This document shows, piece after piece, positions 1 to 6,817 of a stretch of 10,339 bases of DNA. Origin of the DNA: Planctomycetaceae bacterium (GTDB lineage Bacteria > Planctomycetota > Planctomycetia > Pirellulales > Thermoguttaceae); the NCBI GenBank assembly GCA_031274045.1, contig JAISQS010000588.1, positions 1 to 10,339 on the forward strand. The letters are read 5' to 3'. The stretch's first letter is position 1. Each line of letters starts with the position of its first letter. Both the position numbers and the translations under genes were made by a program. The notes under the pieces were generated by a model that was given only the letters and a program-made list of their open reading frames with translations, had not been told where the DNA came from and ran no database searches.

Positions 1-294
1 GCTTTGTAAGCTTTGTAAAAAAATATTTCAAATGACATGCCGCTTTTTATAAAGTTCGACAAAATAGTAAATGGCAAAATACATGCCAAAGAAAAAAACA
101 ATAAAAAAATTTTTACAAACAATCAAAAAATTCAACATAACAACGTGACATTGCACAAGTTAAAATTCGTTTTTCTGTTTTTATTTTTAGCTCGCAACAA
201 ACAAAACGAAACACACGCAAATTTATTCTCGCGGCAAGAGACGAAATTTTATTTTGCAAAAAATATAAAATTGAGTCTGTTTGCGTTTTGGCAT
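1..294. other. AT-rich non-coding stretch downstream of pilT
   Basis: This stretch is strongly A/T-rich with many A and T runs and begins with a short tandem repeat of gctttgtaa. I see no credible gene: the only sizeable open frame (37-333, +) encodes a Lys/Asn/Phe-rich sequence without family resemblance and runs into the 3' end of the PilT gene on the other strand. I see no convincing intrinsic terminator for the PilT gene; the short tctc/gaga pairing near 228-242 is too weak to call. Confidence 0.5.
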
Positions 295-1443
295 TTACAA
301 TATGCCCGGTTCTTTGACTTCGATACCTTTTAGAGCCATTTTTAGAGATTCGATGTTTGGTGCGACTTCGAATGCTGTTGCTCTATCGATTTTTTTTGCG
401 AACACTAATCCTTTTAGGCTCATTGTGAAGTCCATCATTCCTTCTGATTCTCCGATTCTTATGGCATCTGATAATTTTGCGTCTTTTTCTTCTAGTATTA
501 GTTTTCGCACTGTTGAGTTGAATAGCATTACTTCGACGGTTGGCACTCGCGACACGCCTTCCATACAAGACGGCAACAATTTTTGAGCAACAATTCCTTT
601 CATGTTGAATGCTAAAGCACTTCTGATTGCTTTGTGCATTGTTGCCGGAAATAGGTCAAGAATACGTCCGATTGTGCTTGGTGCGGAGCTTGCGTGAATA
701 GTTCCGAACACAAGGTGACCGGTTTCTGCGGCGTGAATTGCAGTTTCAAAAGTTTCCCTATCACGCATCTCACCAACAAGCATAACATCAGGGTCTTCCC
801 GAACCGCATGTTTCATCCCGATTCCAAAATCAACAACATCCTGACCAATCTCACGCTGATTGATCAGACACTTGTCTTCCGTGAAAAGAAATTCTATCGG
901 GTCTTCCAACGTCAAAATATGCTTACGATAATGCCGATTGACCCAGTTCAACATTGACGCGATAGTTGTACTTTTGCCCGATCCGGTAACACCCGCAAGC
1001 AGAACCATTCCTTGCGAATATTTACAAAGTTCATAAAGCGACGGCGGCAAATGCAACTTCTCAAGGTCTGGAATAAAATTGTTAATACGCCGCGCGACCA
1101 TTCCAAGATGACCCATCTGTTGCAAAACATTCACACGGAATCGCCAGCCAACTCCGTCAACATCACACGAATGCGAAAAATCCGCACCGCCCGTATCGTT
1201 CAATATCTTGCGGTTACGCTCGTCCATAATCGGAAGAATAAGCCGCGTCATCTCTTCGTCGTCTATCGGGCTATGCTTGAGATTCTGGAGTTCGCCTTTA
1301 ATGCGGATGATAGGCGGACGATCCACCTTGAGATGCAAATCACTGCCGCTCAACTTGACCAACGCCCCGAACAACTTGTCTATCTCGTATTCCTTCTTCT
1401 TCTTGACAAATCGTTCCGCCAAATTACTAATATCGTCTGACAT
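295..1443 (-). CDS. pilT: PilT-family type IV pilus retraction ATPase
   Basis: This is a cytoplasmic hexameric AAA-like secretion ATPase that by family knowledge drives depolymerisation of type IV pili (twitching motility, surface sensing, DNA uptake). The 382 residues show the family order: an N-terminal PAS-like domain with the SDLHLK signature near residues 34-39, Walker A GVTGSGKST at 151-159, Asp box TLEDPIEF at 178-185, Walker B LVGEMRD at 222-228 and His box HLVFGTIHAS at 243-252. The segment TVRKLILEEK (311-320) sits where PilT has its AIRNLIRE retraction motif, which favours PilT/PilU over the extension ATPase PilB, as does the lack of the PilB tetracysteine zinc motif. Length is near the usual 340-380. 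The ATG at 1443 is supported by an AGGAAA box. No other pilus gene is in the window. PilU remains possible. Confidence 0.93.
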   Translation of the reverse strand: MSDDISNLAERFVKKKKEYEIDKLFGALVKLSGSDLHLKVDRPPIIRIKGELQNLKHSPIDDEEMTRLILPIMDERNRKILNDTGGADFSHSCDVDGVGWRFRVNVLQQMGHLGMVARRINNFIPDLEKLHLPPSLYELCKYSQGMVLLAGVTGSGKSTTIASMLNWVNRHYRKHILTLEDPIEFLFTEDKCLINQREIGQDVVDFGIGMKHAVREDPDVMLVGEMRDRETFETAIHAAETGHLVFGTIHASSAPSTIGRILDLFPATMHKAIRSALAFNMKGIVAQKLLPSCMEGVSRVPTVEVMLFNSTVRKLILEEKDAKLSDAIRIGESEGMMDFTMSLKGLVFAKKIDRATAFEVAPNIESLKMALKGIEVKEPGIL

Positions 1444-1450
1444 TGCTAAA

Positions 1451-1456
1451 TTTCCT
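1451..1456 (-). promoter_or_regulatory. Ribosome binding site of pilT
   Basis: The complement reads AGGAAA, seven bases before the ATG at 1443. It is the clearest Shine-Dalgarno sequence in the window; most other genes here have only weak or A-rich leaders. Confidence 0.7.
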
Positions 1457-1537
1457 GTTAATTGTTCGTTTGTTCATTCGTTTGTTTTGCTAGGGACGGT
1501 TCAATGCGAATCGTAAATCGTTATTGTTAATTGCCCG

Positions 1538-1554
1538 ACTTGAATAATTCAAGT
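1538..1554. promoter_or_regulatory. 17-bp dyad upstream of pilT, possible operator
   Basis: The sequence acttgaataattcaagt has perfect 8-bp arms around a single central A. It lies 95 bases upstream of the pilT start codon, a position compatible with a binding site for a dimeric regulator. No transcription factor is encoded nearby, and a chance palindrome in AT-rich DNA is a fair alternative. Confidence 0.3.
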
Positions 1555-1601
1555 AACAGACAAAATCTATCAACACACTTGCCCAAAGTATAAGTTGAAA
1601 G

Positions 1602-1676
1602 TATGAACATGAAAATATGAATATGAACATGAATATTGATCATTACACAACAATTGATCATTCATATCAAGTTCAT
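1602..1676. repeat. AT-rich short-repeat block with imperfect dyad
   Basis: The 12-mer tatgaacatgaa occurs at 1602-1613 and 1622-1633, and ttgatcatt occurs at 1636-1644 and 1654-1662, each 18 or 20 bases apart. The block also forms an imperfect dyad in which atgaac (1623-1628) pairs with gttcat (1671-1676). The role is unknown; it could be a regulatory region or simple low-complexity sequence. Confidence 0.4.
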
Positions 1677-1715
1677 TTATATCATTCAATTTCAACACGC
1701 ACCAAAAAACACAAA

Positions 1716-1823
1716 TCACCCGTAGCCCAAAAAGCCGTGCAATTCTACAAACCGCTCATCATTAGTCAAGTGGAGTCCACAATACATTTCAATCGTCACC
1801 GCAACAGCAACTTTCAACAGCAT
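1716..1823 (-). CDS. Doubtful small ORF, 35 residues
   Basis: On the minus strand an ATG at 1823 opens a 35-codon frame beginning MLLKVAVAVTIEMYCG and ending in Gly-Tyr-Gly before a TGA. Upstream the complement reads AGGGGGAG, a strong Shine-Dalgarno core but with a rather long spacing of about 11 bases to the ATG. The N-terminal half is hydrophobic and the C-terminal half is charged (TNDERFVELHG), a plausible small membrane-associated peptide. I recognise no family. The frame is open further upstream, so the start is uncertain and the whole ORF may be chance. Confidence 0.18.
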   Translation of the reverse strand: MLLKVAVAVTIEMYCGLHLTNDERFVELHGFLGYG

Positions 1824-1931
1824 AATATCCAATTCTCCCCCTATTGATCTTTTGTGAAACGTGTATAGACTTATCGCCTGTTTTTTCATACGTACTGTTT
1901 TTGTGCTTGTTTTATTGGGGTGAGACGCACT

Positions 1932-1953
1932 CGGTGTGCAATCGGTGTGCAAT
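1932..1953. repeat. 11-bp tandem duplication
   Basis: The unit cggtgtgcaat occurs twice in immediate succession. It is a small replication-slippage type duplication in non-coding DNA with no assigned role. Confidence 0.6.
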
Positions 1954-2288
1954 AAAAGCTCTTGATTGCAAGGCGTGAAAGTTGCCTGTTCCAGTCGTTT
2001 TTTGCGGTTGAATGCCGCCGAGTAAACTGGCGAACAAGACCCGTGATCACGAACGAAGATCGATTGCAAGCAGTCAAAAATTTGCGTAGGAAGATGCTGT
2101 TGGTGTTTTTTGTACGACAAATACGATAGAGTATTTTGATGCATAATATACCGGCGGCAATTCAATTTTCGTATCGCTAAGTTGGCATTCGCCCAACAAA
2201 TCGCGGCTATGGTGATGGTGAATTTACCGCCTACGTCTGGTACGGTACAACATCACGCATTAACAACATTTTCACAAAGAAATATAAA

Positions 2289-3899
2289 ATGAATTACGAT
2301 AAAAAAGTATTTGGGCAAATTGAAAATTTGCATGATTCAAATGGAGTGATCCTTGCGAACCGGTATCGGGGTTGGGATTCAGTGGTGTTGGTTTTGTTTG
2401 GCAGACTTGGGGTTGTTGTTGGTTGTGTGTTGTGTTTGTTGATGTTGTGTTGCTCTGTCGGCTGCAACAAAGCGGCACAAGGTAACGCCGCAGGCAAAGC
2501 ACCCGAACCGCCTGAGGTTATTGTTGACAAAGTCGCGGAGGAAGACGTGCAGTTGTACGTCTACGCGTCCGGCGAAACTACTCCTTACAAGTCTGTCGAT
2601 ATTCGCGTCCGCGTGCCGGGTTATTTGATGAAATACTTTTGCTCACACGGCGAAATTGTAAATCAAGGCAGCAAAATTGCCCTGATCGAACAAGAACAAT
2701 ATAAGTACGAACTAAACAGCAGAAAACAAGACCTCATAATCGCAGAACAAAGAGCAACACAAGCAAAAACCGACTACGAAAGAGATATACCGCTCGGTCA
2801 ACAAGGTGTCAAAACACCGGAAGAAATACTACAAAGAAAGACGGAATATAACACGGCGGTTGCGAATGTTGAGCGTTGCAAGGTTGCCATCCAGCAAGCC
2901 GAATTGAATTTGCAATACACCGAGATAACCGCTCCGATTACTGGCAAAACATCACAACACCTCGTCGATGAAAATAACTTCATCAGTCCGGGTACAGCAG
3001 AATCAAAAATACTCTCCATCAGACAATTCGACCCGATATATGTCGACTTCACTTTGAGCGATACTGATTTCACCGACCTAAAAGAAAGGATGGGATATCG
3101 CGATGCCTTTGATAAGTTGGAATTGAAATCTACACCAGCAAACGACAACAAAATAAACAACACAAAAAACAATAAGACCGCCAATTCGGAATCAAACGAC
3201 AACAACGCAGAATATTTGGGATACGCAGGCGGTTCTTTTGAAATGACACTCACGTCATCATCCGACGCAATCCCAAGCTCGTTTCTCCCAACAAAAGGCA
3301 CCATCAAAGGCGCAATCAGCAACCAAATCCAAACAAGAACCGGACAAGTAACAATACGCGGCGAAATGCGCAACCCGCTAATAAACGTCAACAATAACCC
3401 CGATTACTTGATCTATCCGGGGCAAATTTGCCGAGTGCGGATTCCATACGACACAATCAAAGACGCTATTCTGATCAACGAAGAGGCATTGCAAACTGAC
3501 CTTGATACTAAGTACGTGTTTGTTGTTCGGAAGGGGATGTACACGCCGCCGCTGCCGCCGGGCACCAAAGAAACTGATAACACAGCCGCAAGATCATACG
3601 AAACGGATTTAGCATTCAGGCAAGATGTCAAGATTGGTCGGTTGTTGGAGAATCAGAGACGTATTATTTTGTCGGGGTTGAAGCCGGGTGATCGTTATGT
3701 TGTCAAAGGAGTACAACGGGCAAGACACGGTTCGCCGGTAACGCCGGTCGAGATAAGTGACTTCAACGAACGACGAGCCGCCATCGAAGCCAACCCAAAC
3801 GCAGCCATTCCAGCTCCCGCCCAAAAAGACAACAAGCAAAAAACATCAGAGAACAATCCGGAAAACAAAACCAATAACGACACGCCAAAAAACGAATGA
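2289..3899 (+). CDS. RND efflux periplasmic adaptor (membrane fusion protein), probable lipoprotein
   Basis: By family, this protein links an inner-membrane RND pump to an outer-membrane channel (AcrA/MexA type). A hydrophobic segment (about 32-57) ends at Cys59 within CSVGC, a plausible but non-ideal lipobox. A first lipoyl half follows near 100-135 (GYLMKYFCSHGEIVNQG), then an alpha-hairpin at about 136-210, the second lipoyl half with TEITAPITGK at 211-220, a beta-barrel to about 390 and a membrane-proximal domain to about 485. At 536 residues it exceeds the usual 370-420. The excess is a long N-terminus, an Asn/Lys-rich insert (about 281-309) and an Asn/Pro/Lys-rich tail (486-536). The ATG at 2289 has only an A-rich leader; GTG codons at 2346 or 2382 would give a more normal signal peptide. 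No RND pump or TolC gene follows. The family is secure; the substrate is unknown. Confidence 0.88.
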   Translation: MNYDKKVFGQIENLHDSNGVILANRYRGWDSVVLVLFGRLGVVVGCVLCLLMLCCSVGCNKAAQGNAAGKAPEPPEVIVDKVAEEDVQLYVYASGETTPYKSVDIRVRVPGYLMKYFCSHGEIVNQGSKIALIEQEQYKYELNSRKQDLIIAEQRATQAKTDYERDIPLGQQGVKTPEEILQRKTEYNTAVANVERCKVAIQQAELNLQYTEITAPITGKTSQHLVDENNFISPGTAESKILSIRQFDPIYVDFTLSDTDFTDLKERMGYRDAFDKLELKSTPANDNKINNTKNNKTANSESNDNNAEYLGYAGGSFEMTLTSSSDAIPSSFLPTKGTIKGAISNQIQTRTGQVTIRGEMRNPLINVNNNPDYLIYPGQICRVRIPYDTIKDAILINEEALQTDLDTKYVFVVRKGMYTPPLPPGTKETDNTAARSYETDLAFRQDVKIGRLLENQRRIILSGLKPGDRYVVKGVQRARHGSPVTPVEISDFNERRAAIEANPNAAIPAPAQKDNKQKTSENNPENKTNNDTPKNE

Positions 3900-4242
3900 G
3901 ACTTTGATTGACATATAATTTTTAACACGTGAAAATGCCTGTTTGTTGAGAATACGAACCAGACGAAAAATACGAGACGACGAAAAAGTAATTGCCAAAA
4001 ATTATTTTTAACGCGAAATACACGAAAATACAAAATACGCGAAATTTTAATAAACACGTTTTTTTAATAAACACCTTTTAAAAATCACTTTCGCGAATTT
4101 CGTTTTTTTGCGTGGTTCGCGTTAAAAAATTATTTCGTTATGTTTCGTATATTTTGGTTGTTTCGTATTCTCAAAAAAATATCTGAAAAGATGTGAGATA
4201 TAACGAAGGCGTTGGAGTATTGATAAAATTTGAAATTGAAAG
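3900..4242. other. Intergenic region dominated by a foldback repeat
   Basis: This is non-coding AT-rich sequence between the adaptor gene and the DUF2752 gene. Most of it is the inverted repeat at 3946-4174. The remaining 68 bases before the ATG at 4243 must carry any dedicated promoter of the downstream cluster, but I cannot identify a well-spaced -35/-10 pair. Confidence 0.6.
3946..4174. repeat. Long imperfect inverted repeat (foldback) of 229 bp
   Basis: The outer 13 bases (ttgagaatacgaa, 3946-3958) are perfectly complementary to 4162-4174, and imperfect complementarity continues inward through blocks rich in acgaaa/tttcgt and a shared ttaacgcgaa core. The centre holds a 12-bp direct repeat, tttaataaacac, at 4046-4057 and 4063-4074. 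No open frame is present. It could be a non-autonomous foldback element, a repeat-family member or a structured RNA. As transcribed RNA it would fold into a long hairpin and might attenuate read-through from the adaptor gene. Confidence 0.75.
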
Positions 4243-4716
4243 ATGACCTCGCAATCAGAAGATCAATCGAAAAAGCCTAAAAATTCGTTTGACCGAAACG
4301 AAGTTTGGTTTTTTGTTGTGATGAGTTTTTTTTGTTTTGTTGGGTTGGTTGTTTTGTATTTTGTGCATCCGTCTGAATATTCGTTTATGCCGCGATGTCC
4401 GTTTAATCTTTTGACGGGAATGTATTGTCCGGGTTGCGGCTCAATGCGTGCGGCGCATTATTTGTTGCATCAAAATTTTTCGGCATCGTTTCGTCATCAT
4501 CCGTTTTTTGTACCGTTCATCATCACTGTTCTTTTTTTCTACGTCAAAAGGGCGTACGAATTGTGCCGCAACAAGACAGTTTCGTTTAAGTATGAGCTGT
4601 TGTTTTGCAAGATCATTTTGTGCTTTGTTGTTATTTTTTTTATTGTTCGCAATATTCCTGTTTCGTCGTTGGATTGGATGCGTCCACCGAAAACGATTGT
4701 TCAAGCAGAACAATAA
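4243..4716 (+). CDS. DUF2752 family membrane protein
   Basis: This 157-residue protein is predicted to lie in the inner membrane. It has a charged hydrophilic N-terminus (1-20) and three hydrophobic segments (about 21-41, 86-103 and 118-136). The DUF2752 signature follows the first segment: CPFNLLTGMYCPGCGSMRA at residues 52-70, with Cys52, Cys62 and Cys65 and the nearby His72 and His85-His86-Pro87. The family has no established function; its CPGCG motif looks like a metal- or redox-active site, but that is inference. The start ATG is preceded directly by gaaag with little spacing. It opens a run of five same-strand small membrane-protein genes, 53 bases ahead of the next, so co-transcription is likely. 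Such genes often occur near CD225-type genes, which fits here. Confidence 0.88.
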   Translation: MTSQSEDQSKKPKNSFDRNEVWFFVVMSFFCFVGLVVLYFVHPSEYSFMPRCPFNLLTGMYCPGCGSMRAAHYLLHQNFSASFRHHPFFVPFIITVLFFYVKRAYELCRNKTVSFKYELLFCKIILCFVVIFFIVRNIPVSSLDWMRPPKTIVQAEQ

Positions 4717-4769
4717 TACGCGATAATACGCGGCGTATATTTTGGACAACCTTTATCAAAAATTAAATT

Positions 4770-5183
4770 ATGAACTGTTCACGGTGTGGAGTTGTTTTGC
4801 CGGACGATGCGAAGTTTTGTACTAATTGTGGTAATCCTGCGGCGGCGGATTCGTTGCAGCCTTCAAGCTCTTCATACGGTTCAGCACCGCGTGACTACGC
4901 TCCACAACACTATAATCGGCAGTCCGATATTCCTGACTATTTGGTTTGGTCAATTATTACAACAATATTCTGTCAACCTTTCGGAATCGCTGCGATTGTA
5001 TTTTCCGTGTTGACAATGTCAGACAAAGAACACGGACGCTTTGACTCGGCAATAAAGAACTCCAAAATGGCTCGAACGATGGTTAATACCGGTTTGATTC
5101 TTGTTGGGGTGCTTGTTCTTATCTATGTGGTTATTGTTGCGGTTGTGCTGATTGCGGGTGCGGTTGCGCAAATGAATAATTAA
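4770..5183 (+). CDS. Zinc ribbon-CD225 (dispanin-like) membrane protein, copy 1
   Basis: The 137 residues form an N-terminal zinc ribbon with Cys3, Cys6, Cys17 and Cys20 (CSRCG and CTNCG), a Ser/Pro/Tyr-rich linker to about residue 55, then a two-helix region. The first helix follows DYLVWSI (56-62) and contains FCQPFGIAAIVFSV (67-80); an amphipathic polar segment with KNSKMARTM (96-104) leads into a second long helix (about 105-134). This order matches the CD225/dispanin family, which includes the animal IFITM proteins. In bacteria the role is unknown; a membrane-shaping or regulatory function is inference. The leader before the ATG is A/T-rich with no Shine-Dalgarno. Its first 90 bases are almost identical to those of the next gene. 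Family confidence is good; a related zinc-ribbon/TM family is the alternative. Confidence 0.82.
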   Translation: MNCSRCGVVLPDDAKFCTNCGNPAAADSLQPSSSSYGSAPRDYAPQHYNRQSDIPDYLVWSIITTIFCQPFGIAAIVFSVLTMSDKEHGRFDSAIKNSKMARTMVNTGLILVGVLVLIYVVIVAVVLIAGAVAQMNN

Positions 5184-5228
5184 AAGAATCCGTATAACGT
5201 CAGTTTGTTCTGCTGTGTGTTGCGCGGA

Positions 5229-5264
5229 ACTGATTTTTTAACATTTAACATAAGTGAGTTTAAA
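5229..5264 (+). promoter_or_regulatory. Conserved leader shared by two paralogues
   Basis: The block actgattttttaacattta and the final gagtttaaa before the ATG recur almost unchanged upstream of the third paralogue (6348-6397, ending gagcttaaa). Conservation outside the coding sequence suggests that the duplicated unit included its leader, and gag about six bases from the ATG may serve as a weak ribosome binding site. It also supports 5265 as the start codon. Confidence 0.5.
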
Positions 5265-6122
5265 ATGAACTGTTCACTGTGTGGAGTTGTTTTGCCGGAC
5301 GATGCGAAGTTTTGTGTTAATTGTGGTAATCCTGCGGCGGCGGATTCGCCGCAGTCTCCAAACTCTTCATGCGAATCAGCACCACGCGACTGCGATCCGC
5401 AATATTGTAACCGGCAGTCTGAGTCTGATGTTCCAGACTATCTGGTCTGGTCAATTTTCACAACTATATTATGTCAACCTTTCGGAATCGCTGCAATTGT
5501 ATTTTCCGTATTGACGATGTTAGACAAAGATCGCGGACGCTACGATTCGGCAATAAGGAACTCCCAAAGAGCCAGAACAATGGTTAACACCGGTTTGATT
5601 CTCGCGATTGTATTTGTGATTGTGTTGTTGATTGGGCGGACGATTATTTGGTACAAGATGATGCCGAATGAACATGATCGCATTTTTAATGGAATACGAA
5701 GAGAAAATATGCTGGTGCCGCCGATCCCGATTCCATCTAAACCGATGTTCTATAACTCGCTGCCTCCTGAACCGATTACAACAATTGACACGCATAATTG
5801 GCTCGAAAAGGGTTTGGGAGAAATCTTCCAATTGCGGATCAACAACCACAAAAATCCGGCTCTCTTTGATTCAATTAACATTAAAATAACTGTTCGCGTC
5901 CATAATAAAGACAACAAAAAATTCGACAATGTCTTCGCAACAAAATCAGAAAAAATACGTGCGATCATTTATGATGTCCTGCGGGAAGCAGCCCCTAAAG
6001 AAATAGATTCGCCGACAATGTCCTCAATAAGACAAAAAATCATGGAACAAATCAACGAAGAATTACAACTCCCTATCATCAAAGACGTACTTTGCACCGA
6101 AATAAGTACAAGTACGAGTTAG
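5265..6122 (+). CDS. Zinc ribbon-CD225-FliL-like fusion protein
   Basis: I chose the ATG at 5265 because MNCSLCG then aligns with the two paralogues and the upstream leader (gagtttaaa) is shared; an in-frame ATG at 5205 would add 20 unrelated residues. The 285-residue product has a zinc ribbon (Cys3, Cys6, Cys17, Cys20), a linker, a CD225-like segment (DYLVWSI from 58, CQPFGIAAIVFSV 70-82) and a second helix at about 108-128. Unlike the paralogues it continues: a Pro-rich spacer (about 147-170) and a domain at about 180-283. This has the pattern of the FliL C-terminal domain: a beta strand INIKITVRV (205-213), a helix KIRAIIYDVL (230-239), PTMSSIRQKI (250-259), then INEELQ and a final strand VLCTEI (275-280). 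FliL is a stator-associated flagellar basal-body protein with one membrane helix and a periplasmic domain. No flagellar gene is in view, so a direct flagellar role is unproven. Confidence 0.8.
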   Translation: MNCSLCGVVLPDDAKFCVNCGNPAAADSPQSPNSSCESAPRDCDPQYCNRQSESDVPDYLVWSIFTTILCQPFGIAAIVFSVLTMLDKDRGRYDSAIRNSQRARTMVNTGLILAIVFVIVLLIGRTIIWYKMMPNEHDRIFNGIRRENMLVPPIPIPSKPMFYNSLPPEPITTIDTHNWLEKGLGEIFQLRINNHKNPALFDSINIKITVRVHNKDNKKFDNVFATKSEKIRAIIYDVLREAAPKEIDSPTMSSIRQKIMEQINEELQLPIIKDVLCTEISTSTS

Positions 6123-6188
6123 AAACAAGATACGTTTTGAGGTTCTGGTCAATAGTAGCCCGTGAATCCCTCACAAACATAACACCAA

Positions 6189-6347
6189 ACTTTTTTTGGC
6201 ACACAGATGACGCACAGATTATCAGGATTTGCGCAGATTTTTTATAAATGCCTGTTTTACTTCATCTGCGAATATCTTTAAAATCTGCGTTATCTGCGTG
6301 CTAAAAAAGGTTAAGGTTGATTAGAGCGGATATTTCGCTGATATATT
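6189..6347 (+). repeat. Interspersed repeat, copy A (inverted relative to copy B)
   Basis: This roughly 155-bp block is closely similar to the reverse complement of 7848-8002, including the shared pieces atcaggatttgcgcagattt, tttataaatgcc, tctgcgttatctgcgtg and ggttgattagagcggat. It contains an internal imperfect palindrome: 6189-6220 pairs with 6282-6311 through the atctgcgttatctgcgtg motif. Repeats built on atctgcg motifs are common between genes in many environmental bacteria; membership of a known family is inference. It fills much of the 275-base gap between two cluster genes and may mark an insertion into an older operon. Confidence 0.85.
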
Positions 6348-6357
6348 ACTGATTTTT

Positions 6358-6383
6358 TAACATTTAACATTTAACATTTAACA
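6358..6383 (+). repeat. Heptamer tandem repeat (taacatt, about 3.7 copies)
   Basis: The unit taacatt is repeated in the leader of the gene starting at 6398, ending 14 bases before the ATG. The homologous leader of the gene at 5265 has only about two units (5239-5251), so the tract has changed in length since the duplication. Confidence 0.8.
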
Positions 6384-6397
6384 CAATTGAGCTTAAA

Positions 6398-6796
6398 ATG
6401 AACTGTTCACGATGTGGTACGATTTTACAGGATAATGTAGTATTTTGTCCTAATTGCGGTAACATGAATCCTGCTGTTCAGACACCGGTGCAGGTGATTT
6501 ACTCACCGCAAGGAACTTATGCCCCGCCGCCGCAAAAGATTCAAGACTATTTGATTTGGTCAATTCTCTCGACGTTGTGTTGTTGTCTTCCGTTGGGAAT
6601 TGCCGCGATAGTTTATTCTGTTCAGAGCAAATCCGCGTTTGCTGCCGGACAGTATGAGCTTGCTGCCAAACATGCCAATACTGCGTTTTATTGTAATTTG
6701 ATTAGCCTGATAGTTGGTCTCATCGGCAATGCGATTGTCGTTGTCATGCAAATTATCGCAGTGAGTCAACAAAACGGCGTTAACTTAAACTTATAA
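6398..6796 (+). CDS. Zinc ribbon-CD225 (dispanin-like) membrane protein, copy 3
   Basis: Of the three paralogues, this 132-residue protein is the clearest CD225 match. Cys3, Cys6, Cys17 and Cys20 form the zinc ribbon (CSRCG, CPNCG); a Pro/Gln-rich linker follows to about residue 48. The core is CCCLPLGIAAIVYSVQSKSA (61-80), then a polar helix with the AAGQYELAAKHANTA pattern (82-96) and a second membrane helix (about 98-122). The CC-PLG-IA-YS-KS order and the Ala-rich polar segment closely follow animal IFITM proteins, where the cysteines are palmitoylated; whether that matters here is unknown. The leader is gagcttaaa before the ATG, matching copy 2. It lies 275 bases after the fusion gene, beyond repeat copy A, and only 21 bases before the next gene. 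Confidence 0.88.
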   Translation: MNCSRCGTILQDNVVFCPNCGNMNPAVQTPVQVIYSPQGTYAPPPQKIQDYLIWSILSTLCCCLPLGIAAIVYSVQSKSAFAAGQYELAAKHANTAFYCNLISLIVGLIGNAIVVVMQIIAVSQQNGVNLNL

Positions 6797-6817
6797 CCAA
6801 TTTACTTTGATCAAAAA

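Larger units (their letters stand above)
1444..2288. other. Long spacer between divergent pilT and adaptor genes
   Basis: These 845 bases must hold the promoters of both flanking genes, but I cannot fix a -10/-35 pair with confidence. They contain a 17-bp dyad (1538-1554), an AT-rich repeat block (1602-1676) and an 11-bp tandem duplication (1932-1953). An open frame of 149 codons on the minus strand (1716-2165) has a composition unlike a protein (clusters of His, Gln, Thr and Cys, no recognisable motif), so I treat it as non-coding apart from a doubtful small ORF at its 3' end. A decayed gene in this region cannot be excluded. Confidence 0.5.

Noticed and set aside
37..333. 98-codon open frame at the window start
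   Set aside because: Low-complexity Lys/Asn/Phe-rich product from AT-rich DNA, overlapping the end of pilT; no start signal or homology pattern.
1716..2165. 149-codon open frame on the minus strand
   Set aside because: The translation has no recognisable motif and an unnatural residue mix, and it covers an 11-bp tandem duplication; only its last 35 codons are kept as a doubtful small ORF.
2798..3394. 198-codon open frame antisense to the adaptor gene
   Set aside because: The plus strand encodes conserved adaptor domains over the same stretch, so this is a shadow frame.
5205..5264. Upstream in-frame ATG extending the fusion protein by 20 residues
   Set aside because: The extension is absent from both paralogues, and the sequence just before 5265 is the leader conserved with the gene at 6398.
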